Assembly (NCBI GenBank): GCA_018694835.1
Contig: JABHOG010000033.1
Location: 1-64,000, forward strand
Source of the DNA: Planctomycetota bacterium
GTDB taxonomy: Bacteria; Planctomycetota; UBA8108; UBA1146
Direction of reading: 5' to 3'
Length of the DNA: 64,000 bases
Position numbers and translations under genes: made by a program. The notes under the pieces were generated by a model that worked only from the letters and a program-made list of their open reading frames with translations, did not search any database and was not told where the DNA came from. This document shows positions 1 to 8,125 of this stretch, piece after piece (position 1 is the first letter of the stretch; every line of letters begins with the position of its first letter).

Positions 1-132
1 CAGCAGTCAGGCCAGCAGTCAGGCCAGCAATCGGGCCAGCAATCGGGACAGCAGTCGGGACAGCAGTCGGGACAGCAGTCGGGACAGCAGTCGGGACAGC
101 AGTCGGATCAGCAGTCGGATCAGCAGTCGGAT
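1..132. repeat. 12-bp coding tandem repeat (QQSG/QQSD), at least 11 units
   Basis: Eleven head-to-tail units of the pattern cagcagtcgggN run from base 1. The reading frame is kept and the units encode Gln-Gln-Ser-Gly or Gln-Gln-Ser-Asp. Variants are ordered along the array (tcaggc first, then tcggga, then tcggat), as expected from stepwise slippage. The array runs off the left edge, so its full length is unknown. Confidence 0.97.
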
Positions 133-1554
133 CAGCAGTCGGCGGCTCGCGAGCGGATTGAACAGGTTCAGGAAGCGGCGGACAGTGCCCGTGAAGCGGC
201 AGAAAAACTCACTTCGCTGGCCGAAGACTCCGATCTCGATCGACCTTCCCGACGCCAGCAGGATCTCGCGGATCAGACTCGTCAGCTGGAAGAGACCCTC
301 GATCGGCTGGAGAAGAAGCTGGCGCGGGAACAGAGCCTGTCTTCCGAGGAAGATGCAAAGCTGAGGAAGAAGGTGGGCGAGGCGCGCCAGGCACTGCGAA
401 GCGCAAGATCAGCAATGGAGAGCGCCGCCGGTCAGATGAGTGGAGGTGATTCCGCAGAATCCGCCCAGCAGGCCGCCAGGGAATCGCTGGAGCGAGCTCA
501 GGATGCCCTCGAAGGCTCGGATGAAGATGCACTGGAGAGATTGCGCAGGCAGCAGGAGGCGACTCCAGAACTGGCTCCGGAACAGGATGAGTTGGAACGC
601 CTGACCCGAAAGCGTGCCGAGGAAACAGAGCCACAGGATTCCCAATCTGCCCAGGGGCTCGAGGAAGCCGCCGGGAAGATGGGTGAATCCTCTGACAGTC
701 TCGAGCAGGGCGATTCCGCTGAAGCTCGTGAGGCGCAGGACGAAGCTCTCGAGCAGTTGCAGCAGGAGATGGACACTCTTCAGCAAGAGGAAAGAGAACT
801 GGTCGATTTGAAGGTGGAGCAGGAACTGATCGACTTGATCGGGACCATCACCGAGATGTCTGAACAGGTCGATTCGATCCTGTCCGAGACGCGGACTGTT
901 GCAGAAGCCGTCGGGGACGGCCGTGCGGGCCGCGCCCAGAGAGCGCGAATGAAACGTCTTGCTGGACAGGTGAAGGATGTCGAAGTCTCCGGGGCAGAGG
1001 TGCTGAAAGCTCTCGAGGAGGAGGGTGTTCGGGTCTTTTCATACATCGTACGGGACATGCTCTCAGACCTGGCAGAGGCGCGAGAGAATTTGAGTCCTCG
1101 TAGCGATCCCGGGAAGGACACCCAACTACTCCTGAAGGAATCGCTCGATGCCTTGAGAAAGTTGCGCGATTCCCTGGAAGAAGAGCTTCGTCGTCGCAAT
1201 CAGCAACAACAGCAGCAGCAGCAACAACAGCAGCAACAACAGCAGCAGCAGCAACAACAACAGAAATTGGTTCCTCCCGCGGCAGAACTTCTGGCGCTGA
1301 AAAGGATGCAAGAAGAGGTCTTACGCCGAACACGTCGCCTCGATGGAATGCGTGAGGAGAATGGTGATCTCGCTCCCCTCGAGGAGCGTGTGCTGGAGCG
1401 ACTGGTGCAGCGTCAGGGCAGTATCATCGAACTTACCACCCAGATCGCCGAGGATCTGCGAAGCCAGATGCAGCAACCCAGTGTCCAGGAAATGGCCCCA
1501 GAGCCGGTTTCGCCCGATGAGAAGGAGACCGATGGGGACCAGGGTGGCGGCTGA
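1..1554 (+). CDS. Glutamine-rich coiled-coil protein, 5' end outside window
   Basis: The frame is open from the first base, so the start lies upstream; 517 residues are visible. They begin with at least eleven QQSG/QQSD units (residues 1-44). A long Glu/Arg/Gln/Ala-rich stretch with coiled-coil character follows (about 50-390), then 21 consecutive Gln (401-421), a further charged helix and a short acidic, Gly-rich end. No catalytic motif or membrane span is visible in this part. Composition and neighbours (a small secreted protein and a squalene-cyclase-fold protein) recall the very long Q-rich DUF4175-type membrane proteins that planctomycetes encode in Bat-like (MoxR/vWA) clusters. That assignment is inference, and another structural coiled-coil protein is possible. 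A 124-bp gap separates it from the next gene. Confidence 0.75.
   Translation, partial: QQSGQQSGQQSGQQSGQQSGQQSGQQSGQQSGQQSDQQSDQQSDQQSAARERIEQVQEAADSAREAAEKLTSLAEDSDLDRPSRRQQDLADQTRQLEETLDRLEKKLAREQSLSSEEDAKLRKKVGEARQALRSARSAMESAAGQMSGGDSAESAQQAARESLERAQDALEGSDEDALERLRRQQEATPELAPEQDELERLTRKRAEETEPQDSQSAQGLEEAAGKMGESSDSLEQGDSAEAREAQDEALEQLQQEMDTLQQEERELVDLKVEQELIDLIGTITEMSEQVDSILSETRTVAEAVGDGRAGRAQRARMKRLAGQVKDVEVSGAEVLKALEEEGVRVFSYIVRDMLSDLAEARENLSPRSDPGKDTQLLLKESLDALRKLRDSLEEELRRRNQQQQQQQQQQQQQQQQQQQQQKLVPPAAELLALKRMQEEVLRRTRRLDGMREENGDLAPLEERVLERLVQRQGSIIELTTQIAEDLRSQMQQPSVQEMAPEPVSPDEKETDGDQGGG
1201..1263. repeat. Poly-glutamine tract made of a duplicated 30-bp block
   Basis: Sixty-three bases of CAG and CAA encode 21 Gln. 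The order of CAG and CAA codons in 1201-1230 is repeated in 1231-1260 with a single difference (the last codon is CAG in the first copy and CAA in the second). The tract therefore contains a recent 30-bp tandem duplication rather than simple single-codon slippage. Confidence 0.95.
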
Positions 1555-1678
1555 TGGCCAATTCATCTGCTCCCATTTCAGGGTATACTTGTGAAGAGCC
1601 ATCTGTGGCGACTGATCTCCGGGTCCTGATTCCCAGATCCCCCGGTGAAGTCTCCCTCAGGGGCGGAAAGAGAGTTTG

Positions 1679-2482
1679 ATGCGGTCGTCTACATTGCCAG
1701 CACTGCTCATGGGACTTGTATTCTTCTGGATCGGTCTTTCTGCGCCAGGATTCGCTCAGGATCCAGCAGAGAAACCGGAAAGTACATCCGAGAAGTCTCA
1801 GCCCATCGTGCAACCGGATGAGTCGGAGTCTTCCGATGAAGTGACCCCAGAGGACCCGCTTGATATAGACCCGCTTGATATTGATCCGCTCGATATTCTC
1901 GACTCTGCCGATCCACTCGGAAAGGTCGGCACTCTGGTCGATGAGATCTCCCGCAACATGAAGGAGATCGAGGACCTGCTCGAAGAGGAAGACACCAGTG
2001 ATAAGAACCAATCGGTTCAGCAGCAGACTCTGTCGGTGATCGATGAATTGATCACCGAGGTACAGCGCCTCACTGGCTCGTGACAGAATGGCGGAGGTTC
2101 CTCGTCGGGGAGCCCTCAGCAGCAGTCCGGGTCTCAGGCGGGTCAGCAGGACCAGCAGCAGTCCGGTCGTCAACGTAAGATGTCTTCGAAACAAGATCGT
2201 GGACAGCAGAAGTCGGGTGAGCAGCAATCGGATCAGAAGAAGCCGGGTTCAAACCCGCAGCAGAGTGAAGAGCAACTTCGAAATGACCGCACCACCTTGG
2301 GAGATGTGCCTCCGGATGCGCAGGGGGATCTACGCGATCAGCGTGGTGCTGGGCGTTGGGGTCGTCTACCAAAGACCGTGATCCAGAGGATGTACGATAA
2401 TGGCAAGCGACAGTTGCCAGAGAAGTACAGGATTCTGCTGGAGGACTACTTCAGAAAACTGCCGGAGCGATCCCCGCGTTGA
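1679..2482 (+). pseudogene. Secreted planctomycete-type protein split by one in-frame TGA
   Basis: An ATG at 1679 (a TTG lies just before it) opens 134 residues: a signal peptide (about 1-28, ending GFAQ), an acidic region with three DPLDI units, and a helix ending EVQRLTGS. A TGA at 2081-2083 follows. The same frame then stays open for 132 codons: a Q/S/G-rich linker (QNGGGSSSGSPQQQSG...) and a C-terminal block with RWGRLPK and PEKYRILLEDYFRKL. From family knowledge, signal peptide, Q/G-rich linker and WGxLP...PExYxxLxxxYxxxL block normally form one secreted planctomycete protein. This looks like a single gene broken by a nonsense change or sequencing error. Readthrough is possible. A separate start at ATG 2180 would keep only the last 100 residues. 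Function of the family is unknown. It sits between a coiled-coil gene and the overlapping squalene-cyclase-fold gene. Confidence 0.6.
1853..1897. repeat. 15-bp coding tandem repeat (DPLDI), 3 units
   Basis: Three 15-bp units of the pattern ga(c/t)ccgct(t/c)gatat(a/t) encode Asp-Pro-Leu-Asp-Ile three times within the acidic segment of the secreted protein. The third unit differs at three positions, two of them silent third bases. Confidence 0.93.
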
Positions 2483-3660
2483 ACGAATCTCTCGCCACAA
2501 TATCGATGGAAACCACTTCCGGGACGGTTCCTGAGGAACCTTCCTCTTGCAGCGGGTCGCTGACCCGCTGGCTCCTGTTGTTGTGGTGGATCCTGCTTCC
2601 TGCACCCGCTGTATTCTCGGTCGAGTCGGGAGTCCTCTTCACTTCCATCGACGACTCCGACAGCCGTGAGAAGTCTGCCGTGGTGTCATTGGGTGATCCC
2701 CATGACTCTCGCAGTGAGCTCTCGATTCAAAGAGGCATCGCTTACCTGGTCAAGCACCAGAATGGTGTCGGTGCATTTTCCAGCTCCTACCCACTGGCGG
2801 TCACTTCACTCGGCGGCATGGCGTTGCTGGGAGGTGGAGTGGAATACGGCATCGGCAAGCAGGGGAAGGCTCTCGAACGAGCGGTGGATTACCTCACCGC
2901 AGCGGTTCGGTCCGATGGACGGGGATATCTGCAAGACCGTGGAGCCACCCGATCGAGGATGCATGGTCATTCCTACGCCATCACTTTCCTGTCTCAGGTG
3001 GCCGGGCAATTACCGACGCCGATGAGGGAGAAGAGACTCCGAGAAGTCATTCGTTCGGGTGTCAAACTGATGCTTTCCTGCCAGACCCTTCGCGGTGGCT
3101 GGGGATATGAGCCAGACGATCCACTCGACGAGGCTTCGTTGACGGTGTGTTGTCTTCAAGCGTTGAGATCGGCCAAGGATTCTGGCATCACAGTGCCGGC
3201 AGAGTCGATCGCTCGAGCAGTAAAATATCTCAAGGAGTGCTGCTCTGAAGATGGATCATTTCGCTACTCCCTTACCCGTGGAACCACCAAGACTTCCTTC
3301 GAGATGACCGCAGCGGCGTTATCGACTCTCGATGCCGCAGGGGAGTTTGACATCGAGGAGCGCAAGCGAGGAATGGGATTCCTCCGACGTGCCATCCTTG
3401 CCGCCGATCGCAGCAAGAAGGGCGTCTTTCATTCTTCGAGACATTTCCCATTCTACGGCAACTTCTACACCGGGCAGGTGCTTCAGCAGGCTCGAGGGGA
3501 ACTGTGGGATCGGTGGACCCGATCCGTCTGGCCCAAGGTGCTTCAACTGCAGAAGGTGGATGGGTCCTGGGAGAGCCGTTTTGGAGATGAGTATGGTACT
3601 GCGATGAGTTTGTTGATTCTGGAACTCCCTCTGGGATATCTCCCACTTTACGACCGTTGA
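2479..3660 (+). CDS. Squalene-cyclase/prenyltransferase-fold repeat protein, exported or membrane-anchored
   Basis: The product has 393 residues if it starts at TTG 2479, which overlaps the preceding TGA in a TTGA junction; ATG 2506 is an alternative. A hydrophobic segment (LTRWLLLLWWILLPAPAVF, about 28-46) looks like a signal anchor. The rest carries repeated 'W/F-G' motifs of the alpha/alpha toroid fold, such as AYLVKHQNGVGAF, GGWGYEPDDP, EDGSFRYS and VDGSW. The C-terminus (YGTAMSLLILELPLGYLPL) is typical of planctomycete members. The acidic DxDD motif of true squalene-hopene cyclases is not seen, so this is probably not a terpene cyclase. In planctomycetes such proteins sit beside Bat-like clusters with unknown function. 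Confidence 0.8.
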   Translation: MNESLATISMETTSGTVPEEPSSCSGSLTRWLLLLWWILLPAPAVFSVESGVLFTSIDDSDSREKSAVVSLGDPHDSRSELSIQRGIAYLVKHQNGVGAFSSSYPLAVTSLGGMALLGGGVEYGIGKQGKALERAVDYLTAAVRSDGRGYLQDRGATRSRMHGHSYAITFLSQVAGQLPTPMREKRLREVIRSGVKLMLSCQTLRGGWGYEPDDPLDEASLTVCCLQALRSAKDSGITVPAESIARAVKYLKECCSEDGSFRYSLTRGTTKTSFEMTAAALSTLDAAGEFDIEERKRGMGFLRRAILAADRSKKGVFHSSRHFPFYGNFYTGQVLQQARGELWDRWTRSVWPKVLQLQKVDGSWESRFGDEYGTAMSLLILELPLGYLPLYDR

Positions 3661-3765
3661 ATTTGGAGGACGAGATGGTCACCCGACTTCCGGGAGCCGC
3701 AAAAATGTGGGTGCAATTCCCCAGCCGATCGCATCGTTCGATCGGAGTGGGTGAAGGGTTCGACC

Positions 3766-5064
3766 ATGCCTGAACCGGAGATACTGATTCCGATCGCATG
3801 GGGAGCACTCGTTCTTGCAATGCTGGCCTCGGTGGTGAGGCGTTGCTACCGCACCACTTCTTCAGGCTTCTATCATGATTTTTTTGTGGAACATGGTGAG
3901 TCCGACGAGGCGGAGCGGATCCACCGCATCGATGTCTTCCTCGTGGTGGTTCTGATGCTCTTTCGAGGAACCTATGTCGCTTCTCTGGCGATGGCTCGCA
4001 GTCAGGGGGCCGCTTGGTACCTGACCGGAGAAAAGGGCTCCTGGTCGATGGACCTGTGGGTGCTGTGGTTGATCATCGAGTTCCTTTTCGTCGGTCTGCT
4101 CTGCCTCGAATTGATTCCCGAAGCGATCTCCATCTGGATCGGAAATCGGATCGCGGTCCGGTTGCTGCCGGCGCTGGATGCTCTGGAGAAACTCGCCACT
4201 CCTGTGACCGCCACCTTTCGCAAGACGCGCCGTGCGATCCTGCGGTTGATTGGCGGATCGGCGGATCGCACCGATCAGGACCTGGCGGAGGCAGGAATCC
4301 GAGCCGCCGTGGAACTGGGGGAGCGCGAGGGATTACTCGAACTGGACGAGAAGACGATGATCGAGTCGGTGCTGGAATTTCGCGACTCCGATGTGATCGA
4401 GGTGATGACCCCGCGGACCGACATGGTTTGTTTCGAGGCGTCAGAAACGGTCGAAGAGGCGATTCCCAGGGCGATCGCCTGCGGGCACTCGAGAATCCCC
4501 ATCTATCGCAAGGATGTGGACGACATCATCGGCGTTCTGTATGTCAAGGATCTCCTGCGCCATGGGGTAGAAGAAGATCTGCGATCACAGATGATCGAAA
4601 AGGTGGTGCGGAAGATCCACTTCGTTCCCGAGACCAAGAAACTGCAGGAGTTGCTCGATGAATTCAGGACCGAGCGGTTTCACATCGCAGTGGTTCTGGA
4701 TGAATACGGTGGTACCTCGGGACTGGTCACCATCGAGGACATCATCGAGGAGATCATCGGTGAGATCGAAGACGAGTATGATGCCGCCGGCCGCGATCAG
4801 ATTCGCAAGATCGATGAATTGACCTGGGAACTGGATGGCCGTACCAGCATACTCGACGTCAATCGAAGACTGGGTTCAGAGATTCCGGAGAGCGATGATT
4901 ACGAGACGGTTGCCGGATACCTCTTCTCTGCCCTGGGGCACGTTCCACATGAGGGGGAAGAGTTACCCACCGATCGTATCCTGTTCAGGGTCACTCGAGC
5001 CGACGATAGAAAGATCAAGCGCATCCGTGCACATCTTCAAGGGTCTCACAGGAACGGATTCTAG
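3766..5064 (+). CDS. CorC/HlyC-family membrane protein with CBS pair
   Basis: The ATG at 3766 is preceded by a gaagggtt ribosome site; an in-frame GTG at 3751 would add five residues. The 432-residue product has an N-terminal membrane part with about three hydrophobic segments (roughly 3-22, 48-70, 88-112). A CBS-domain pair follows at about 200-320, with EVMTPRTDM and VLDEYGGTSGLVTIEDI, and then a C-terminal CorC_HlyC domain (SDDYETVAGYLF). Family members (CNNM/CorC, often called hemolysin C) are linked to magnesium and cobalt efflux, but substrate cannot be read here. The N-terminal half is more divergent than a standard DUF21 domain. It abuts recO with no gap between stop and start. Confidence 0.85.
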   Translation: MPEPEILIPIAWGALVLAMLASVVRRCYRTTSSGFYHDFFVEHGESDEAERIHRIDVFLVVVLMLFRGTYVASLAMARSQGAAWYLTGEKGSWSMDLWVLWLIIEFLFVGLLCLELIPEAISIWIGNRIAVRLLPALDALEKLATPVTATFRKTRRAILRLIGGSADRTDQDLAEAGIRAAVELGEREGLLELDEKTMIESVLEFRDSDVIEVMTPRTDMVCFEASETVEEAIPRAIACGHSRIPIYRKDVDDIIGVLYVKDLLRHGVEEDLRSQMIEKVVRKIHFVPETKKLQELLDEFRTERFHIAVVLDEYGGTSGLVTIEDIIEEIIGEIEDEYDAAGRDQIRKIDELTWELDGRTSILDVNRRLGSEIPESDDYETVAGYLFSALGHVPHEGEELPTDRILFRVTRADDRKIKRIRAHLQGSHRNGF

Positions 5065-5808
5065 ATGAAGGGGGCTTTCCGTACGCGGGGCCTCGTTCTC
5101 CGATGTACTGACTATTCCGAGACCTCTCAAATCGTCAGAGTCTTTACCCGGGATCATGGAGTCATCGATCTGCTGGCAAAGGGATCCCGTCGACCGGTTC
5201 GAGCATCATCTTCCTTTCCTGCTCCATTCGATCTGGCCGGTTGGTACGACCTCAATTTTCGCAGCCGCAGTACAGAATTACACCTGGCCACCGAATCTCG
5301 CCTGGTCGAGGGATTTGACCACTTACGTCAAGATATTTCGGTCTGGCTCGATGCCACATTTGCCCTCGATCTGATGCGAAACCTGTTCAGTCCTGGAGAT
5401 CCTCATCCGGGTCTGCTGAAGGAGGCTCTCCAGTACCTGAAACTTCTCGAACATGGTGTCGGCAGGAGGCGTTTGAGAAATCGTTTCATGCAGGCGTTGC
5501 TGTCTGCCAGCGGAGTTCTTCCCGACTGGACTCGCTGTATCGAGTGCGAGGGGGAAGTGACCGGACGCTCCGGGCTGCACGTGCCTGCGGGTTTGATTTG
5601 CGCAGAGTGCTCGTTCCTGGGCTCCTGTGAGAGTCTGGAGCCCAGTACCAGTCGCTATCTCGCCTCCGATTCGACGCGAGATTGGGGCCTGGTGCCTTCC
5701 TGGGAGGTCCCATCGGAGCAGGTGGAGGCCGGTTGGAATCTCCTCAGGTCCCTTCTCTTGCATCACTTGGAGCGACCGCCCAGGTCGCTAAGATACTTGC
5801 GTGCCTGA
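5065..5808 (+). CDS. recO: DNA repair protein RecO
   Basis: The 247-residue product has the RecO layout: an N-terminal OB-fold (GLVLRCTDYSETSQIVRVFT...GVIDLLAKGSRRP), a helical middle and a four-cysteine zinc site (C158, C161, C179, C182). RecO mediates loading of RecA at single-strand gaps with RecR. The ATG directly follows the TAG of the CorC-like gene, with ggaacgga as ribosome site. Length matches the family. Confidence 0.93.
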   Translation: MKGAFRTRGLVLRCTDYSETSQIVRVFTRDHGVIDLLAKGSRRPVRASSSFPAPFDLAGWYDLNFRSRSTELHLATESRLVEGFDHLRQDISVWLDATFALDLMRNLFSPGDPHPGLLKEALQYLKLLEHGVGRRRLRNRFMQALLSASGVLPDWTRCIECEGEVTGRSGLHVPAGLICAECSFLGSCESLEPSTSRYLASDSTRDWGLVPSWEVPSEQVEAGWNLLRSLLLHHLERPPRSLRYLRA

Positions 5809-5853
5809 TGGATCCCCCGGCTGGGTGGATTCGAGGGGAAAGGGGAGAAACCA

Positions 5854-6765
5854 GTGACCACAACGTTAGCACTATTCTTGTTGGTGGCTGCCATCCAGGA
5901 GGGGGACCCCCTACCTGAGATGCTGATCCAGGCAAGGGATGCTCTGGAACAGGGCCAGTATTCAGAAGCCGTGACCCTCTATGAGGATGCCATCGAGTTG
6001 GCGATGTATGGCGAAGATGCTGGACCAGTCTCGGGTCCTCTACTGGCGAGAATACGACTGGGCCTGGCAGAAGCGTTTCGAGCTTCACGCCAGAATGACG
6101 ATGCGTTACGGGCGACCGAAGACATCTTCGATTCGGACCCCGGACCAGAAACCCTCGATCGAGCCCTGGAGATCCGATACGAGATCGGCCTGTCCTATCT
6201 CAATGGTACCACTCGAAGATTACTGGGGCTGGAAGTCAGTGCCGAACGAAAGGGACTGCAAGTCCTCGGCGATCTGATCCAGAGATATCCATTTCAGCCA
6301 TTCAGCGACGATGCAATCTTTCACTCCGCCAACTGGTATCTCAAGAACAACCTTCCCGAGGATGCGGAGAGATTCTTCGAGCGATTGTTGCGAGAATATC
6401 CCGAGAGTCCATGGACGGCTCCGGCACAGATTCTCGCAGGGGATGCGGTACTCGCACAGATCAAGGGGGTCGAGTACGACATGGGCCCGTTGACCGTGGC
6501 GGAAAGACACTACCGCAGATACTTACGATTGTTCCCCAATCAGGGGGAGTCCCAGAGAGCACGCATGGAACTGGCAAAAATCGCCAAGATGAGAGCACAA
6601 AGGCATCTGCTGGTGGCCCAGTTCTATCTCGGCATCGACAAGCCTGAATCGGCCAGAGTATACCTGGAGAAAGTGCTACTCGATGTACCCGCCAGCGAAG
6701 AAGCGGCAGAAGCGCGCAGGGTCATCGCGACCCTCGTTCCCCAGCCAGTACAGGGGGACCGATGA
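5854..6765 (+). CDS. Tetratricopeptide-repeat protein, BamD/YbgF-like
   Basis: The GTG start at 5854 follows an aaggggag ribosome site. A short hydrophobic N-terminus (LALFLLVAAI) may be a signal peptide; no lipobox cysteine is seen. Most of the 303 residues form TPR-like helix pairs: ALEQGQYSEAVTLYEDAI, PEDAERFFERLLREYPESPW and HYRRYLRLFPNQGESQRA. This spacing resembles BamD and Tol-Pal YbgF proteins, which act as periplasmic scaffolds for outer-membrane assembly. It overlaps lptE by 4 bases (ATGA), which supports an envelope role. Assignment to BamD itself is not secure. Confidence 0.75.
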   Translation: MTTTLALFLLVAAIQEGDPLPEMLIQARDALEQGQYSEAVTLYEDAIELAMYGEDAGPVSGPLLARIRLGLAEAFRASRQNDDALRATEDIFDSDPGPETLDRALEIRYEIGLSYLNGTTRRLLGLEVSAERKGLQVLGDLIQRYPFQPFSDDAIFHSANWYLKNNLPEDAERFFERLLREYPESPWTAPAQILAGDAVLAQIKGVEYDMGPLTVAERHYRRYLRLFPNQGESQRARMELAKIAKMRAQRHLLVAQFYLGIDKPESARVYLEKVLLDVPASEEAAEARRVIATLVPQPVQGDR

Positions 6766-7268
6766 GATTCACCGGCTGGATCCTGATACTGCTGGGCCTG
6801 TCACAACTGCTCGGGTGTGGTTACACCCCAGGCTATCGCCTCCCGCGGGGAGTCCAGCGCATCTCGGTTCCGATCTTCCGCAACGAGACGATTCCCTTTC
6901 GGAGGGATATTGAGTTTTCACTCACCAGAGCGGTGAAGCGAGAGTTCCAGTTGCGAACATCGGCAGATCTGGTGGTGCAGGAGGAGGCGGATGCGGTGCT
7001 CCATGGCACCATTTTACAATTTCGTGAAGGAGTCCTGGTGGAGAGTGCCAATGGCATCATCCAGGAGCAGGGGATCGGTGTCCGGGTCGGATTGCGACTC
7101 GAGAGGGTGCGAGATCAACGGGTTCTGATCGAACGGGTGGTCGAAGATCTGGTGTCCTATTCGGTTCCTGCGGGGGAGTCGATCGAATCGGCGATGGAGG
7201 AAGCGGTGCAGGAAATCGCCCGGAGAATCATCGCAGAACTGGAACCGTGGTACGAGCAGGGCCGCTGA
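6762..7268 (+). CDS. lptE: LptE-like LPS-assembly lipoprotein
   Basis: This is a 168-residue lipoprotein. The signal peptide ends in a lipobox around SQLLGCG (lipidated Cys19), followed by GYTPGYRLP. The body has the LptE pattern: RISVPIFRNETIPFRRDIEFSLTRAVKREF, then a beta-rich part and a C-terminal helix (AMEEAVQEIARRIIAELE). LptE plugs the LptD barrel and helps insert lipopolysaccharide at the outer membrane, so this is evidence for an LPS-type outer membrane. It overlaps the TPR gene by ATGA, so the two are probably co-translated. Confidence 0.8.
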   Translation: MRFTGWILILLGLSQLLGCGYTPGYRLPRGVQRISVPIFRNETIPFRRDIEFSLTRAVKREFQLRTSADLVVQEEADAVLHGTILQFREGVLVESANGIIQEQGIGVRVGLRLERVRDQRVLIERVVEDLVSYSVPAGESIESAMEEAVQEIARRIIAELEPWYEQGR

Positions 7269-7306
7269 CTGGATCGAGATCTGATCCTGGCGAGAGGAAC
7301 ATTTCC

Positions 7307-8125
7307 GTGAACCCGAAAGTACTCGGCATCTTGAATGTCACTCCGGATTCCTTCAGTGATGGAGGTCAGTTCACGGGTGTCGATGCTGCCAGGAGCAGGG
7401 CTCTCGAGATGGTTCAGCAGGGCGCCGATGCCCTCGATGTCGGAGGTGAATCGACGCGCCCCGGATCTCTCGCCATCTCGGTCGAGGAGGAACTTCAGAG
7501 GGTACTCCCTCTTCTCGAAGCGATTCAGGGCGAGGTCGATGTCCCCATCAGTATCGACACCCGTCGAGCCGAGGTGGCTCGGGAGGCGATGGTTCGGGGA
7601 GTTCGAATCGTCAATGATACCTCAGCCTTGCAGGACGATCCGGCACTCTCATCGGTGATTGCAGAGCACCAGTTAACGGTGATTCTGATGCACAGAAATG
7701 GAATCCCTGAAACGATGCAGCGGGATCCTCGATTTGTAGATGTGCTGGAGCAGATCCGGGAATTTCTCGAGGAGCGCATCGAGTTCGCCGTTGCAGCGGG
7801 AATTCCTCGCGAACAGATCGTGATCGATCCCGGGCTTGGTTTTGGTAAGAGCATCGCCGACAACTACCAGATCACAGGAAACCTCGACTACTTTCGATCG
7901 CTAGGAGTCCCATTGTTGCTGGGCGCATCGAGGAAGTCCTTCACCGGAATCTTTGATCGATCTGCTCCAGAAGATAGGCTTCCGGCTTCCTTGGCGTTCG
8001 TCGCTCGGGCGCAGAGATCTGCGGTGGAATGGGTCAGGGTTCACGATGTCGAGGAAACGGTGACCTTCCTCAAAGCACTGGCAGCCATCGAAGAGCCACA
8101 ACTCATCGAGGAGGGAATCAGTTGA
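7307..8125 (+). CDS. folP: Dihydropteroate synthase
   Basis: The product joins pABA to the pterin diphosphate in folate synthesis. GTG 7307 was chosen because it follows a gagagga ribosome site and gives the family N-terminus (MNPKVLGILNVTPDSFSDGG); 272 residues. Motifs visible are NVTPDSFSDGG, DVGGESTRPG, SIDTRRAEVA and DPGLGFGKS, with a late LLLGASRKSF. All belong to the TIM-barrel active site. The end overlaps the TTG start of cdaA (TTGA), so these genes form one unit. Confidence 0.95.
   Translation: MNPKVLGILNVTPDSFSDGGQFTGVDAARSRALEMVQQGADALDVGGESTRPGSLAISVEEELQRVLPLLEAIQGEVDVPISIDTRRAEVAREAMVRGVRIVNDTSALQDDPALSSVIAEHQLTVILMHRNGIPETMQRDPRFVDVLEQIREFLEERIEFAVAAGIPREQIVIDPGLGFGKSIADNYQITGNLDYFRSLGVPLLLGASRKSFTGIFDRSAPEDRLPASLAFVARAQRSAVEWVRVHDVEETVTFLKALAAIEEPQLIEEGIS

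Noticed and set aside
1-132. 12-bp repeats as CRISPR
   Set aside because: They are an uninterrupted coding repeat (QQSG) within an open reading frame.
2081-2083. Second selenocysteine codon in the secreted protein
   Set aside because: The site lies in a Ser/Gly/Gln linker with no cysteine in relatives' patterns and no redox fold.
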